Of a stretch of DNA of 64,000 bases, positions 27,001-35,700 are shown piece by piece. A program made the position numbers and the translations under genes. The first letter of the stretch is position 1; the number at the start of each line of letters is the position of its first letter. Below the pieces are notes generated by a model, which did no database searches, had not been told where the DNA came from, and worked only from the letters and a program-made list of their open reading frames with translations. The stretch covers positions 124,001 to 188,000 of the forward strand of contig NZ_JAJBZT010000007.1 in assembly GCF_020564625.1 (NCBI RefSeq), written 5' to 3'. Origin of the DNA: Leeia speluncae (GTDB lineage Bacteria > Pseudomonadota > Gammaproteobacteria > Burkholderiales > Leeiaceae).

Positions 27001-27074
27001 GTCAGGCAAAGTTAGAAAGCCAAACCGAATTACCTCATCCGGTTTCGGTACTAAAGACGGCGTTAGTTGGCTAG
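24042..27074 (+). CDS. ydiJ: YdiJ-type FAD/Fe-S D-2-hydroxyglutarate dehydrogenase
   Basis: 1010 residues. Order: FAD_binding_4 domain (about 45-280, with PRGGGTGTNGQSLT and TIGGMVNTDASGQGSCMYGK), FAD-oxidase C-terminal domain (about 300-550), a [4Fe-4S] ferredoxin-like region (about 570-690, with CNGNGACYNYDQDDYMC and CLACKSCAGQCPIKVD), then a GlpC/CCG-like tail with CCGMAGTFGHE. This is the YdiJ layout, a fusion of GlcD-like and GlcF-like parts. Such enzymes oxidise D-2-hydroxyglutarate to 2-oxoglutarate and pass electrons onward, completing the HglS route. It has its own transcription unit after the terminator. The start has a weak Shine-Dalgarno; ATG 24072 is an alternative. Confidence 0.88.
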   Translation: MIPRLDNQPAMLSIHQAFLTELAIHGFEGEIGQQQSDRLIAATDNSIYQRMPDAVVFPKHAQDVQLIAKIAAQSRFQSVVLAPRGGGTGTNGQSLTSGIVVDLSKHLNQILEINVEERWARVQSGVVKDQLNAALAPHGLFFAPELSTSNRATIGGMVNTDASGQGSCMYGKTRDHVLSLKTVLPGGLVYESEPIEGAELDAALDREDKVGEIHRLLDHIQDTYADEIEATFPKLNRCLTGYDLAHIYDEHGRFDLNAILCGSEGTLGMIVEAKINVLPIPTCSAILSVRYPDFDSALRDAPVLMKLNAASIETVDSLVLQLAQKDIIWHAVAEYFPANPNNEPTLGINLVEFVAMNETDLEKQLAEITAFMERDQTDKRFGYTIARGQKAVNQLWTMRKKSVGLLGGAAGDRRPLPFVEDTAVPPENLADYIAEFRALLDSHGLRYGMFGHADAGVLHVRPALDMKDTNQEPLIRTITEGVAALTKKYNGLLWGEHGKGLRSEYAPAFFGKLYPVLQQIKQTFDPFNQYNPGKIATIPGATLTAVDAVPLRGHFDRQIPIVVRQAYDEGLHCNGNGACYNYDQDDYMCPSWKVTRDRRHSPKGRASLLREWLRQLAQKGIQPVGKISQLSQLASLPKKLWFTISNTEKADFSHEVKSAMDGCLACKSCAGQCPIKVDVPSFRSKFLYYYHQRYLRPAKDYLVASMEFIAPIAAKLPAAYNLLTQSAIGSYLLEKLGLVHSPALKPLAIEPMLKQSLVQLATPAKLAALSDAQKANSVIIVQDVFTRYFEPKVLQDLILLLNHLGITPWLAPLLPNGKPLHVHGFLGWFEKVAKKNQQNLAPLATSGVPLVGVDPSMTLTYRGEYAKTLDAEQAIQVMLVQEWLNAWLKKQTNLPQAKVSATHWLLSHCSEKTSQPQSHLQWQSIYEQLGVTLKPLQTGCCGMAGTFGHEAKHRETSQAIYAQSWKKVVEDEAKRDHLVATGYSCRCQAKLESQTELPHPVSVLKTALVG

Positions 27075-27120
27075 GTGTACGTTATTTGCTTAGTGCTACC
27101 TAGCTGGGTTTTGGGAAGAG

Positions 27121-27144
27121 GGCGGTTGAAAACCGCCTTTTTTT
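27121..27144 (+). terminator. Rho-independent terminator of the YdiJ-type gene
   Basis: GGCGGTT/AACCGCC stem with a 3-nt loop, then T7. Confidence 0.93.
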
Positions 27145-27401
27145 CATGAGTATTGAATTTTTATTAGTATATAAAGCATCTAGTATTTCTACATTTATTT
27201 GCCGAGTATGTTTATGAAACAGATCGGATTTGTTTACTGATGTTTATGGTGTATTTTCTAAGTAAAACTACTATCTATCGGATAATTTGAACGATACAGG
27301 CTAAAAATTAACTAAACAAATATAGTCTTACATGTAGCTTACATTGTTAAATGTAACTATACTACGCAACTTTTTGCGATAAACAAAAAGGTTGCACGCG
27401 T
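27145..27401. promoter_or_regulatory. Promoter region of the sugar symporter with TTACAT dyads
   Basis: The AT-rich gap holds TTACAT-TGTTAA-ATGTAA (27339-27356), an 18-bp perfect dyad, preceded immediately by TTACATGTA (27328-27336). The repeated half-site suggests a dimeric repressor acting on the symporter. No regulator gene is adjacent. Nothing else is seen here. Confidence 0.45.
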
Positions 27402-28640
27402 ATGTCTAATCCTCATGGCGCACAAAACTATCAAAAACCCTTGGTAGCCTTAACCTCATTATTTTTCATGTGGGGCTTAATTACTTCTTTAAATGACATT
27501 CTGATTCCTCATTTAAAAGGGATGTTTTCTCTAAGCTACTTTGAAGCTGCGTTGGTGCAATTTTGCTTCTTTACGGCTTATTTTATTGTGTCTTTTCCTG
27601 CTGGCCGTCTGGTTGAAAGCTGGGGCTTTAAGCGCGGCATTATTACAGGGCTGTTAATTGCCGGTGCTGGCTGTGCCTTGTTTTACCCTTCTGCTAGTTT
27701 GGCTTCTTACCCCTTCTTTTTGGCATCACTATTTGTACTTGCTGCAGGTATTACTATTTTGCAGGTGGCTGCCAACCCGTATGTCACTATTCTTGGCCCA
27801 GCCAAAACAGCATCTAGCCGCTTAAATCTAACCCAAGCATTTAACTCATTAGGTACAACTGTCGCACCACTACTTGGGGCTATGCTAATTCTGACGCAAC
27901 AACATGCAGATGGAAGTAAGCTATCCGCTGCCGAAAACGCTGCATCAGTGCAAGGCCCGTATTTAGTGCTAGCAGTTGCGTTGGTTGTCATTGCTTTGGC
28001 GTTTGCCTATTTACAATTGCCAGAGGTTTCTTTGAAAGAAGACCAGCAAGCCGCTAGTGCAAATGATTCAAACGTCAAAAGCGTATGGGCGTATCGCCAT
28101 CTTTCATTAGGCGTGGTGGCAATTTTTGCTTATGTTGGTGGTGAGGTATCGATTGGCAGTTTCTTAGTAAACTTTATGGAGCAAAAATCCATTGCCGCAC
28201 TTAGCTTAGAAGAAGCAGGCAAAATGCTTTCTTTCTATTGGGGTGGTGCAATGATTGGCCGCTTTGCGGGTAGTGCCATTATGCGTGTGGTGCCAGCGAA
28301 TAAAGTATTGGCGTTTAATGCTGCTATCGTTGTGGTGTTTATCTTGCTATCTATGCTCATTGGCGGACACACTGCCATGTGGCTAATGTTGGGAATTGGA
28401 CTGTTTAACTCGATCATGTTTCCAACCATTTTCTCTTTAGCCCTGCAAGGCTTAGGCAAATGGACTAGCGCAGGATCTGGCGCATTATGTATGGCGATTG
28501 TTGGTGGTGCGTTAATGCCGGTGATTCAAGCTTGGTTTGCAGATAACATTAATCTACTCATGTCGTTCTCTATTCCAATGGTGTGTTACCTATACATCCT
28601 GTTTTATGGATTAAAAGGCTACCAGCCAAAGTCTGCTTAA
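27402..28640 (+). CDS. FucP/GluP-family sugar:proton symporter (MFS)
   Basis: 412 residues with about twelve transmembrane segments. The FucP/GluP signatures are clear: FFMWGLITSLNDILIPHLKG in helix 1, QFCFFTAYFIVSFPAGRLV, and LQVAANPYVTILGP with SRLNLTQAFNSLGTT. Family members import L-fucose, glucose or galactose by proton symport across the inner membrane. No sugar catabolic gene is adjacent, so the substrate stays open among hexoses. It forms a single-gene unit between terminators, with a palindromic operator-like region upstream. Confidence 0.9.
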   Translation: MSNPHGAQNYQKPLVALTSLFFMWGLITSLNDILIPHLKGMFSLSYFEAALVQFCFFTAYFIVSFPAGRLVESWGFKRGIITGLLIAGAGCALFYPSASLASYPFFLASLFVLAAGITILQVAANPYVTILGPAKTASSRLNLTQAFNSLGTTVAPLLGAMLILTQQHADGSKLSAAENAASVQGPYLVLAVALVVIALAFAYLQLPEVSLKEDQQAASANDSNVKSVWAYRHLSLGVVAIFAYVGGEVSIGSFLVNFMEQKSIAALSLEEAGKMLSFYWGGAMIGRFAGSAIMRVVPANKVLAFNAAIVVVFILLSMLIGGHTAMWLMLGIGLFNSIMFPTIFSLALQGLGKWTSAGSGALCMAIVGGALMPVIQAWFADNINLLMSFSIPMVCYLYILFYGLKGYQPKSA

Positions 28641-28668
28641 GTTATCAACATTTGGTAATTGAAAATGC

Positions 28669-28696
28669 AAAAAAGGAAGCTCGCGCTTCCTTTTTT
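28669..28696. terminator. Bidirectional terminator
   Basis: GGAAGC/GCTTCC stem with a TCGC loop, flanked by A6 and T6, serving the converging symporter gene and arsenic operon. Confidence 0.93.
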
Positions 28697-28715
28697 GTTG
28701 GGTAGCCTAACTTGC

Positions 28716-29144
28716 TCAAGATAATACTTTCTTAAGCAATCCTGCACTCGCTGGGCAGAGTTGCCTAAATTGCATTGTTTGCTGAATGCCAATGGGCGCA
28801 TCACTTCGTTCTGCTAATTCGTAACCTTTATGAATGAAGTATTGGCTAGCGGTGTTGGTTAGCAAATAAAGCGCCTCAACGCCAAGCTCTACTGCAATTT
28901 GCTCTACTTTTTCTAACAGGCGACTAGCTAAATAAGTATTACGTAAACGCTCTGAAACGGCTAAAGACCTGACCAACGCAAAAGGCATCGCCATTTCTAG
29001 GCCAACCACGGCAATCAATTCTTCGTTTTCTTTAACACCATAGAAATGAGTCAGCATTTCCTCGCTAATATCGCTCGCATCTAGGCCGGATATTTGAAGC
29101 AAAGAGGCAACTTCAGTTAAGGTAAGAGATTGAATAATTTCCAT
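28716..29144 (-). CDS. arsN2: ArsN2-like GNAT acetyltransferase
   Basis: 142 residues of the GNAT fold. The acetyl-CoA region VRSLAVSERLRNTYLASRLL and the LYLLTNTASQYFIHKGYEL strand-helix are visible. The N-terminal LLQISGLDASDI segment resembles arsenic-associated ArsN2 proteins. It is the last gene of the arsR-acr3-arsC series. ArsN-type enzymes can acetylate organoarsenicals or related compounds; the substrate here is inferred from context only. Confidence 0.78.
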   Translation of the reverse strand: MEIIQSLTLTEVASLLQISGLDASDISEEMLTHFYGVKENEELIAVVGLEMAMPFALVRSLAVSERLRNTYLASRLLEKVEQIAVELGVEALYLLTNTASQYFIHKGYELAERSDAPIGIQQTMQFRQLCPASAGLLKKVLS

Positions 29145-29170
29145 GGTGTTTGATTTAGCATTAAGGTTTA

Positions 29171-29674
29171 TTAAGCCGCTTCTACATCAAATTCAGCGAC
29201 GCTTCTAACCGTTTCTTTAATACGTTCTGGGGCAAATGCATCTTCACCCAAGCTCATTAAGTAGGCTGTACGGCGTTGAATCTGTGCGAAAATTTTCTCA
29301 AATGATGCACGTAGCTCTTCTTCTGTTTCGCCATGTGGGTCTTCATAACCCCAGTGGGCAGAAGTAGGGTGGCCTGGCCAAATTGGGCAGACTTCATTTT
29401 TGGCATTGCCACAGACCGTAATGATCAAATCCATTTTTGGTGCGTCGTCCCCCCCAAATTCATCCCAAGATTTAGAGCGAAGTTGGGTGGTGTCATAGCC
29501 AATGGTATCTAGCATAGCAATAGCGTGAGGGTTAACACGGCCAGAAGGCTTGCTACCCGCGCTAAAACAACGGAAGCGGCCATTGCCCATCGTGGCGAGC
29601 ACACCTTCACTCATCACACTTCTTGCCGAGTTGGCGGTACATAAAAACAATACATTATAGATTGGGTTAGACAT
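29171..29674 (-). CDS. arsC: Arsenate reductase, low-molecular-weight phosphatase type (thioredoxin-linked)
   Basis: 167 residues. The phosphatase-like P-loop carries the nucleophile Cys12 (FLCTANSARS). Cys88 and Cys95 (VCGNAKNEVC) match the spacing of the resolving cysteines in thioredoxin-coupled ArsC. It reduces arsenate to arsenite in the cytoplasm for export by the neighbouring Acr3. The ATG at 29674 is chosen because GGAG lies just upstream; a TTG at 29686 is possible. It is 23 bp after acr3. Confidence 0.92.
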   Translation of the reverse strand: MSNPIYNVLFLCTANSARSVMSEGVLATMGNGRFRCFSAGSKPSGRVNPHAIAMLDTIGYDTTQLRSKSWDEFGGDDAPKMDLIITVCGNAKNEVCPIWPGHPTSAHWGYEDPHGETEEELRASFEKIFAQIQRRTAYLMSLGEDAFAPERIKETVRSVAEFDVEAA

Positions 29675-29697
29675 GTGATTCTCCAATATAGTCTGGC

Positions 29698-30741
29698 TTA
29701 TTTGCAGCCTTGCTCATACCAAGGTTTAGATGCATTGACTACTTTTACTACCAATAGCATCACAGGAACCTCAATCAACACGCCCACCACTGTGGCAAGC
29801 GCTGCGCCAGAATGAAAGCCAAATAAACTAATGGCGGCCGCCACGGCCAATTCAAAAAAGTTAGATGCGCCAATTAGTGCAGAAGGGCAGGCAACATTAT
29901 GTTTTTCGCCCAACTTCCGGTTTAACCAATACGCAAGGCCAGAGTTAAACACCACTTGAATCAAGATGGGCACCGCTAACAAAGCAATAATTAGCGGCTG
30001 CTTAATAATCTGTTCTCCTTGGAAGGCAAACAACAGCACTAATGTGGCTAGCAGTGCGGTGATAGACCACGGCGCTATACGCTGCATGGCTACTTCAAAT
30101 GCCTCATTTCCGCGTGACATTAATTTCTTACGCCAAATTTGCGCCAAGATGACAGGGATAATAATGTACAAAACGACCGAGGTAATTAAGGTGGCCCAAG
30201 GCACGGTAATTGAAGAAATACCGAGTAATAAACCCACAATTGGTGCGAAAGCAACCACCATAATGGCATCGTTTAACGCTACTTGAGATAACGTAAATAA
30301 TGGATCTCCGTTGGTTAGCCGGCTCCAGACAAACACCATGGCCGTACAAGGTGCGGCAGCGAGTAAAATTAACCCAGCAATGTAGCTATCTAGTTGATCT
30401 GCAGGTAAAAGGTGTGCAAATAAGGTACGCACAAACAGCCAGCCAAGCAACGCCATCGAAAATGGTTTAACCAGCCAGTTTACAAACAAGGTAACGCCAA
30501 TTCCTTTAACGTGTTGGCGAACTTCATGAATGGTAGAAAAGTCTACTTTTACCAACATCGGGATAATCATTACCCAAATGAGTAAGCCTACTGGTAGATT
30601 GACCTTTGCTATCTCCATCGCGCCAATTTGCTGGAAAAGGCTTGGCAAAAATTGACCTAGCAAAATGCCCAGTACAATACATAAAAATACCCAAACAGTT
30701 AGGTATCTTTCAAAAAAGCTCATCGGTGTTGGTTTGTTCAT
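29698..30741 (-). CDS. acr3: Acr3-family arsenite efflux permease
   Basis: 347 residues with about ten transmembrane helices. The conserved catalytic cysteine lies in LLAAAPCTAMVFVWS, and family signatures IWVMIIPMLVKVDF and LNDAIMVVAFAPIVG are present. It exports arsenite across the inner membrane by proton exchange. It is the second gene of the arsenic operon, downstream of arsR. Confidence 0.94.
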   Translation of the reverse strand: MNKPTPMSFFERYLTVWVFLCIVLGILLGQFLPSLFQQIGAMEIAKVNLPVGLLIWVMIIPMLVKVDFSTIHEVRQHVKGIGVTLFVNWLVKPFSMALLGWLFVRTLFAHLLPADQLDSYIAGLILLAAAPCTAMVFVWSRLTNGDPLFTLSQVALNDAIMVVAFAPIVGLLLGISSITVPWATLITSVVLYIIIPVILAQIWRKKLMSRGNEAFEVAMQRIAPWSITALLATLVLLFAFQGEQIIKQPLIIALLAVPILIQVVFNSGLAYWLNRKLGEKHNVACPSALIGASNFFELAVAAAISLFGFHSGAALATVVGVLIEVPVMLLVVKVVNASKPWYEQGCK

Positions 30742-30780
30742 TTTGATATTTCAACAAAAATTAAAATGACGAATAAAATC

Positions 30781-31128
30781 TCAGCATTTTGAGAAAGATG
30801 TCTCGCAACATGCAGAAGATTCGGTGGTAGATGTTTCAGAACTATTGCTGCAGCAAGCTTCTGTTAAGTAAGAAATCACAGATTGCATGAGCGCCAAGTT
30901 TGCACGGTAGCGAAGGAAACGGCCTTCTTGCTCAACAGAAACCAGCCCCGCCTGCGTGAGTGATTTCAAATGAAACGAAAGGTTTGTCGCTGGCAAATCT
31001 AATTGGTTAGCAATTTCACCTGCTACAAGGCCATTTGGTGCAAAGCTAACTAATAATCGAAACACGTCTAGACGAATGCCAGAAGAGAGAGATTCAAAAA
31101 TTTGCGTGGCAGTGCGTTGTTCCATCAT
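30781..31128 (-). CDS. arsR: ArsR-family arsenic-responsive repressor with cysteine-rich tail
   Basis: 115 residues: a winged helix domain (about 5-88; DLPATNLSFHLKSLTQAGLV is the recognition helix) and a C-terminal tail with five cysteines in two CC pairs and a final Cys. The classical CVC metal site in the DNA-recognition helix is absent. As(III) is therefore likely bound by the tail, as in the C-terminal-cysteine ArsR class. It heads the operon, and a dyad overlaps its promoter. Confidence 0.92.
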   Translation of the reverse strand: MMEQRTATQIFESLSSGIRLDVFRLLVSFAPNGLVAGEIANQLDLPATNLSFHLKSLTQAGLVSVEQEGRFLRYRANLALMQSVISYLTEACCSNSSETSTTESSACCETSFSKC

Positions 31129-31135
31129 GGCTTTA

Positions 31136-31153
31136 TTTCAAGAATTATTGAAA
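31136..31153. promoter_or_regulatory. Probable ArsR operator
   Basis: TTTCAA-GAATTA-TTGAAA is an 18-bp perfect dyad ending 8 bp from the arsR start codon. It matches the TTCAA-N6-TTGAA form of ArsR boxes. Confidence 0.7.
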
Positions 31154-31180
31154 TGATCATAGCTGAGAATTAGCGTTTGA

Positions 31181-31484
31181 TCAATCTGCAGACGGTGACG
31201 GTTTTGTGACAGCATTGGGGCCAAATGTTTCAATGGCGAAGGCAATAAAGGCACTTAACTTTGGCGTCATCCGTCTATCTTTGGCGTAGATTAGATGAAA
31301 TTGTCTAACCGGTAATGGAAAGTCAGGCAGAACTTCAACTAATCTGCCAGAGGCAATATCTTCTGCGAGTAATTCTAACGGTTGTAAAATTAAACCTAGC
31401 CCATTTCTTGCTGCCGTTAATAATGCCTCACCATTATCAATCATCAATTGCCCAGAGACTGGCACAACGATTTCGCCTTCTACC
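31181..31484 (-). pseudogene. Truncated LysR-family regulator (C-terminal part only)
   Basis: About 100 codons encode the end of a LysR effector domain (VVPVSGQLMIDNGEALLTAA, GLGLILQPLELLAEDI, LIYAKDRRMTPKLSAFI). The reading frame meets the end of the insertion sequence at 31484-31485. The missing N-terminal HTH half is not found on the far side of the element, so the insertion was accompanied by deletion or later loss. It cannot act as a regulator. Confidence 0.85.
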
Positions 31485-32519
31485 GGCTTTGTTGCACAAA
31501 TGAATTAACAGTCGAACTACCCCAATCCCCAGACGGACTTATCCCATGCGTACCGTCTGTGGCGTGCCCAACGCAGTAAAGCGATTTAAAATCGCTGCAC
31601 AGATTTGAAGCTCGACAACCTGCCTGTCAAAGTATCGTGACTTGACCCGATCAGCTAGTAATTTGAAACAGTGCATTTTCGTTTCAACCAAACTTCATCG
31701 ATGGTAGCCACTCCACTTTTTCCAAAGCGTTCTCCCCAACCGTCTCAGCGAGCGTAGCGACTCATTCCTGGCACTGTTACCTAGTGAGGACTTTTTCCAA
31801 GGCTGATCGTTTCGCCGTGGTGGAACAATGGCGGCGGCACCGCGTTCGGTAATTGCCTCATAACATGAGCGTGTATCGTAAGCGCCGTCTGCCGTTACGG
31901 TTTGCAACGCCACTGTCGTAGGGATTTGTGAGAGCAACTCTGGCAACATCATTGCGTCACCGGTACGATTGTCAGTGACTTCCATCGCACGTATTTCCAG
32001 GGTTTCTGCATCTATGCCTAAATGGAGCTTGCGCCACTGACGGCGGTAATCCGCACCATGCTTTTTTACCTTCCACTCACCTTCACCCATCATTTTGATA
32101 CCTGTGCTATCCACTAACAGATGCAGATCACCTTGTTTCTTCTGCACAGGAATGCGTACAAGCAGGTATTTCTGGCGACGGGAGAGCGTACTGAAATCTG
32201 GCACCGACCAGTCCAATCCTGCTAAGCGTAGGATGCTTTCTACCATGCCAGTTGCTTGCCGTAGTGCCAGTCCAAACAGGCATTTGATGGTGAGACAGAT
32301 TGAATCGCGGCATCAGAGAATGTTTGCTGTCGCCCCCGTTTACCAGTAGCAGGGGCTAACCAGTCCATCCCCTTATCGAGCCAGAGTAGTATCTGTCCGC
32401 GTTGCTTTAATGACTGGTTGTATGCCCGCCAGTTGGTGGTCCGGTACTTGGTAGAATGGTGCTTACTCATGCCAGCATTCTACCAAAATGGCTTAGGTGC
32501 TGATTTGTGCAACAAAGCC
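31485..32519 (-). mobile_element. IS5-family element, IS903-like subgroup, 1035 bp
   Basis: Terminal inverted repeats are GGCTTTGTTGCACAAAT at 31485 and its complement ending at 32519. A single transposase gene on the minus strand fills the element. No convincing target duplication is visible in the immediate flanks (TACC left, TAGC right). This suggests flank rearrangement and fits the one-sided remnant of the interrupted lysR gene. Confidence 0.88.
31539..32470 (-). pseudogene. IS5-family DDE transposase, frameshifted and nonsense-mutated
   Basis: The N-terminal part (NWRAYNQSLKQRGQILLWLD) runs from 32470. Near 32297 a one-base deletion shifts the frame; reading continues in the next frame as CLTIKCLFGLALRQATGMVE. 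The DDE core follows (LLVDSTGIKMMGEGEW, TADGAYDTRSCYEA). After GYHR at about 31697 an in-frame TGA replaces the expected Arg codon, and homologous sequence (SLVETKMHCFKLL to TALGTP) continues to 31539. With two lesions, the copy is not autonomous. Confidence 0.88.
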
Positions 32520-32774
32520 TAGCTTCACCCAACTGTTAAGGAAGTACCAAATCCTTCAATAGCTCTCTCGCTTTTACTGGCCATTTTTCTTTTTTTTCTC
32601 TTCAATTTATTATGTTATCAATTCTTATTCATTTAACATGTGAACAGGGTTGCGATTGTCTCTAATTTTCAGTAGTTTCTAGATAATACATCCTGCTTCA
32701 TCGATCAAATTTAATATTCAGTAAGCAACATTTGTACAGGGTAATTTTAATCATCCACTCACCCCTTTAGATGC

Positions 32775-35700
32775 ATGAATATTCCTTACCAGCCGCTAGA
32801 AAAAACAACGCATAAGCTATTGCTCACCGCCATTTTGGCTGTGTTATATGCATTATTAGGTGCCTTAGGATTAGCCTTGGCACTTGGGCCAAAATTAGTG
32901 ACTGCGATTTGGCCGCCGTCTGGTTTGGCCTTGGCTGCGTTTATTCTTTTTCGTTGGCAATCTATCCCCGGTGTACTGATAGGCAGCATGTGGTTAAACG
33001 TTAACTATATGCATGGCATGGGGATGGTGGGTTCTACTGCTTGGCAGGGCGCTTTTTTTATGGCAGCTGGTTCTGCTTTGCAAGCCTGCATCGCTGGGCT
33101 TGCTACTTCTAAACTCATCCACCAAGTGGTTGTTAGTCATCTCCTGAAGCGTTCTTTTCTATTTGTTGTCACGATCATAGTGTGCAGCCTAATTGCACCG
33201 AGCATCGGTACATTTGGCTTAATAAAAGCAGGTGTACTCAACCCTGCGGATCTATCTTATTTTTGGTATGTGTGGTGGGGTGGGGATTGCGCGGGTATTT
33301 TGGTATTTTCCCCCTTCATTTTATGGCTAGTCAGCCCTGATTTCCGAAAATCAAATAGTGAATGGCTTTCTTTCCTGATTATGTCGGTTGGTTTTGGTTT
33401 AACGACCATGGCAGTGCTGGTGGTGGGTAGTTTGGAAAGAGAGAAGTGGGTGCAGTCTTTTCAATCTCGCAGCCAATTGCTTGCCGCTACACTACAAAAC
33501 CATATTGATTTGGTTTCTAAAGACCTGCAGTCCTTCCAATTATTGTTTTATAAAGCCGACATTCAAAATGAAGATTTTGTTCGTGTGGCGCAGCAATTAA
33601 AAAACAAGTCTCCCTTTGTGACAGGGTTTTATTATTTACCGCGCGTTTCTGAAGATCAGCAGCCTAATTTTGAAGATACTGTGCTGGGTGGGAAAGGGAT
33701 AACAGAACGAAATCTGGATGAAGCAATTTTGCCTGTGACCCCTCGGCTGGAGTACTTCCCATTACAGGTGAGTTATCCGCCGGTGGCAAACCGATTTAAA
33801 GGGGTTGATGAATCGGTCGATTGGTACAGAAATAAGGCGTTTGAATACGCAAGACGGACGGGCAAGATTGGATTAACGAATCTTGTGCCATCTCATCATC
33901 TATTTATTGATAGAAGCGCTGCTACTCAGCAAGTAATGATTGCCTATATTCCTATCTTCTTTAATTCGATAAATGGAGATAACACGCCTTATTCAAATAA
34001 TATTTTAGGAATGGTGGCGGCGGAAATTCGCCCGGATAAATTGCTGGATGAAGCATTAGAACTAACTCCAATTGATGCAGAGGTGGTGTTTGGGGATGTG
34101 GAAGCGCCAAGAACATCTATTATTGCTAGGCAGCTATTAGCTGACCCCGCGGCTGATGTGTTTGTAAAGAAAAATGGTGTTTATGCAAAACAAACCTTCT
34201 CTTTTGCTAACCAGCGCTGGAGCTTGGTCACTACACCGCGTGATACAGTGGTTAGCCATTTTAGCCTGTTGCAGGCAGGTATCTTGGCGTTTGGGGTGAC
34301 CTTCTCGCTATTACTAGCGAGTTATATCTTCCTTAAGCGGGCAAGAGAGCGTGATTTATTGGTTATTAATGAAAGTCTTGAAAATCTGGTAGAAGAGCGC
34401 ACGGCTAGTTTGGCGAATGCCAATGTTCAATTAAAAAATGAAATTGATAGCGTGAAGTTGCTAACAGCAGAGTTAGAGGTAGCAAGAGAGCATGCAGATT
34501 CTGCAAATCATGCGAAGTCGATCTTCCTCGCTAACATGAGCCACGAAATTCGGACGCCGTTAAATTCGGTGATTGGCTATACACAGCTTTTACTAGAAGA
34601 TAAGTCGGTTAACCCAACGGTAAAAAATAAGCTAGAAACCATCTTAATTGCAGGGCAACGGTTGCTTCGGCTGATTAACGATATTCTAGATATTAGCAAA
34701 ATTGAATCTGGCAAAATCCAGTTGAAGTATTCCTCTTTTCATTTAAAAGAAGAATTACTCGAAACCATTGCATTATTCCAAGATAAAGCCGCCAAAAAAG
34801 ACCTGCAATTAGCGAGTGTCATTCATTTACCGAGTGATTTGACGGTGATTACAGACAAAACCAAGCTTAGCCAAATTGTGAGTAATCTACTGAGTAATGC
34901 GGTGAAGTATACCGATGAGGGTGGTATCCATTGTAGTGCCTACATGGATGAATCCGCTTTGGTTATCTTGGTGAAAGATACCGGGCCTGGGCTTTCTCCT
35001 GAAATGCAAGCACATTTATTTATGCCGTTTGTTCAAGGACTAGAAGGACTGAACAAAGGAGGCACAGGGCTTGGTTTATCGCTAAGTCGTGAGTTTGCTC
35101 ACGCGTTGGGTGGAGAATTGGTACTAGAAAATTTACCTGTTGGTGGGCTCATTGCGAAATTAACCTTGCCCTTAGTGAACTTGCAAGTACAACAAGTTAG
35201 CCAATCTGCCGGCATACAGTCTCCACTTCTTTTGCAGCAAAACATGCAGCTAAAGCCACAAACAAGTTGCCATGCTTTGGTGGTGGATGATGATGTACAA
35301 AGCTTAGATATTTTAAATGCGTTGCTGACCGCTTGTGGTTGTAACACTTATGTTGCAAAGCATGGTTTAGAAGCGTTAGATCAATTAGCAAATCATCCGA
35401 TTGATATCATCTTTTCAGACATCCGTATGCCAGAAATGGATGGCGTGACGATGATTCAACAGATTCGTAAAGACGCTAAATGGTCGGATATTCCGGCTAT
35501 TGCCGTGACGGCATCTAGCTTATTAGCCGAGCATGAGTTTTTTATTCGACAAGGCTATAACGAGTTTGTCGGCAAGCCTTATGAATTTAAAACCATTTTA
35601 GCTTTACTATTAAAGTACCAATCTGATAAGTTTGAATTAGTCGATCATGCGGCAACGAACCCACTGCAAAATGATCCATTAACGAACGTTCAGTTGGCGC

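Noticed and set aside
31315-31503. Plus-strand frame crossing from the lysR remnant into the IS end
   Set aside because: It spans the insertion boundary and is antisense to two recognisable genes; no independent support.
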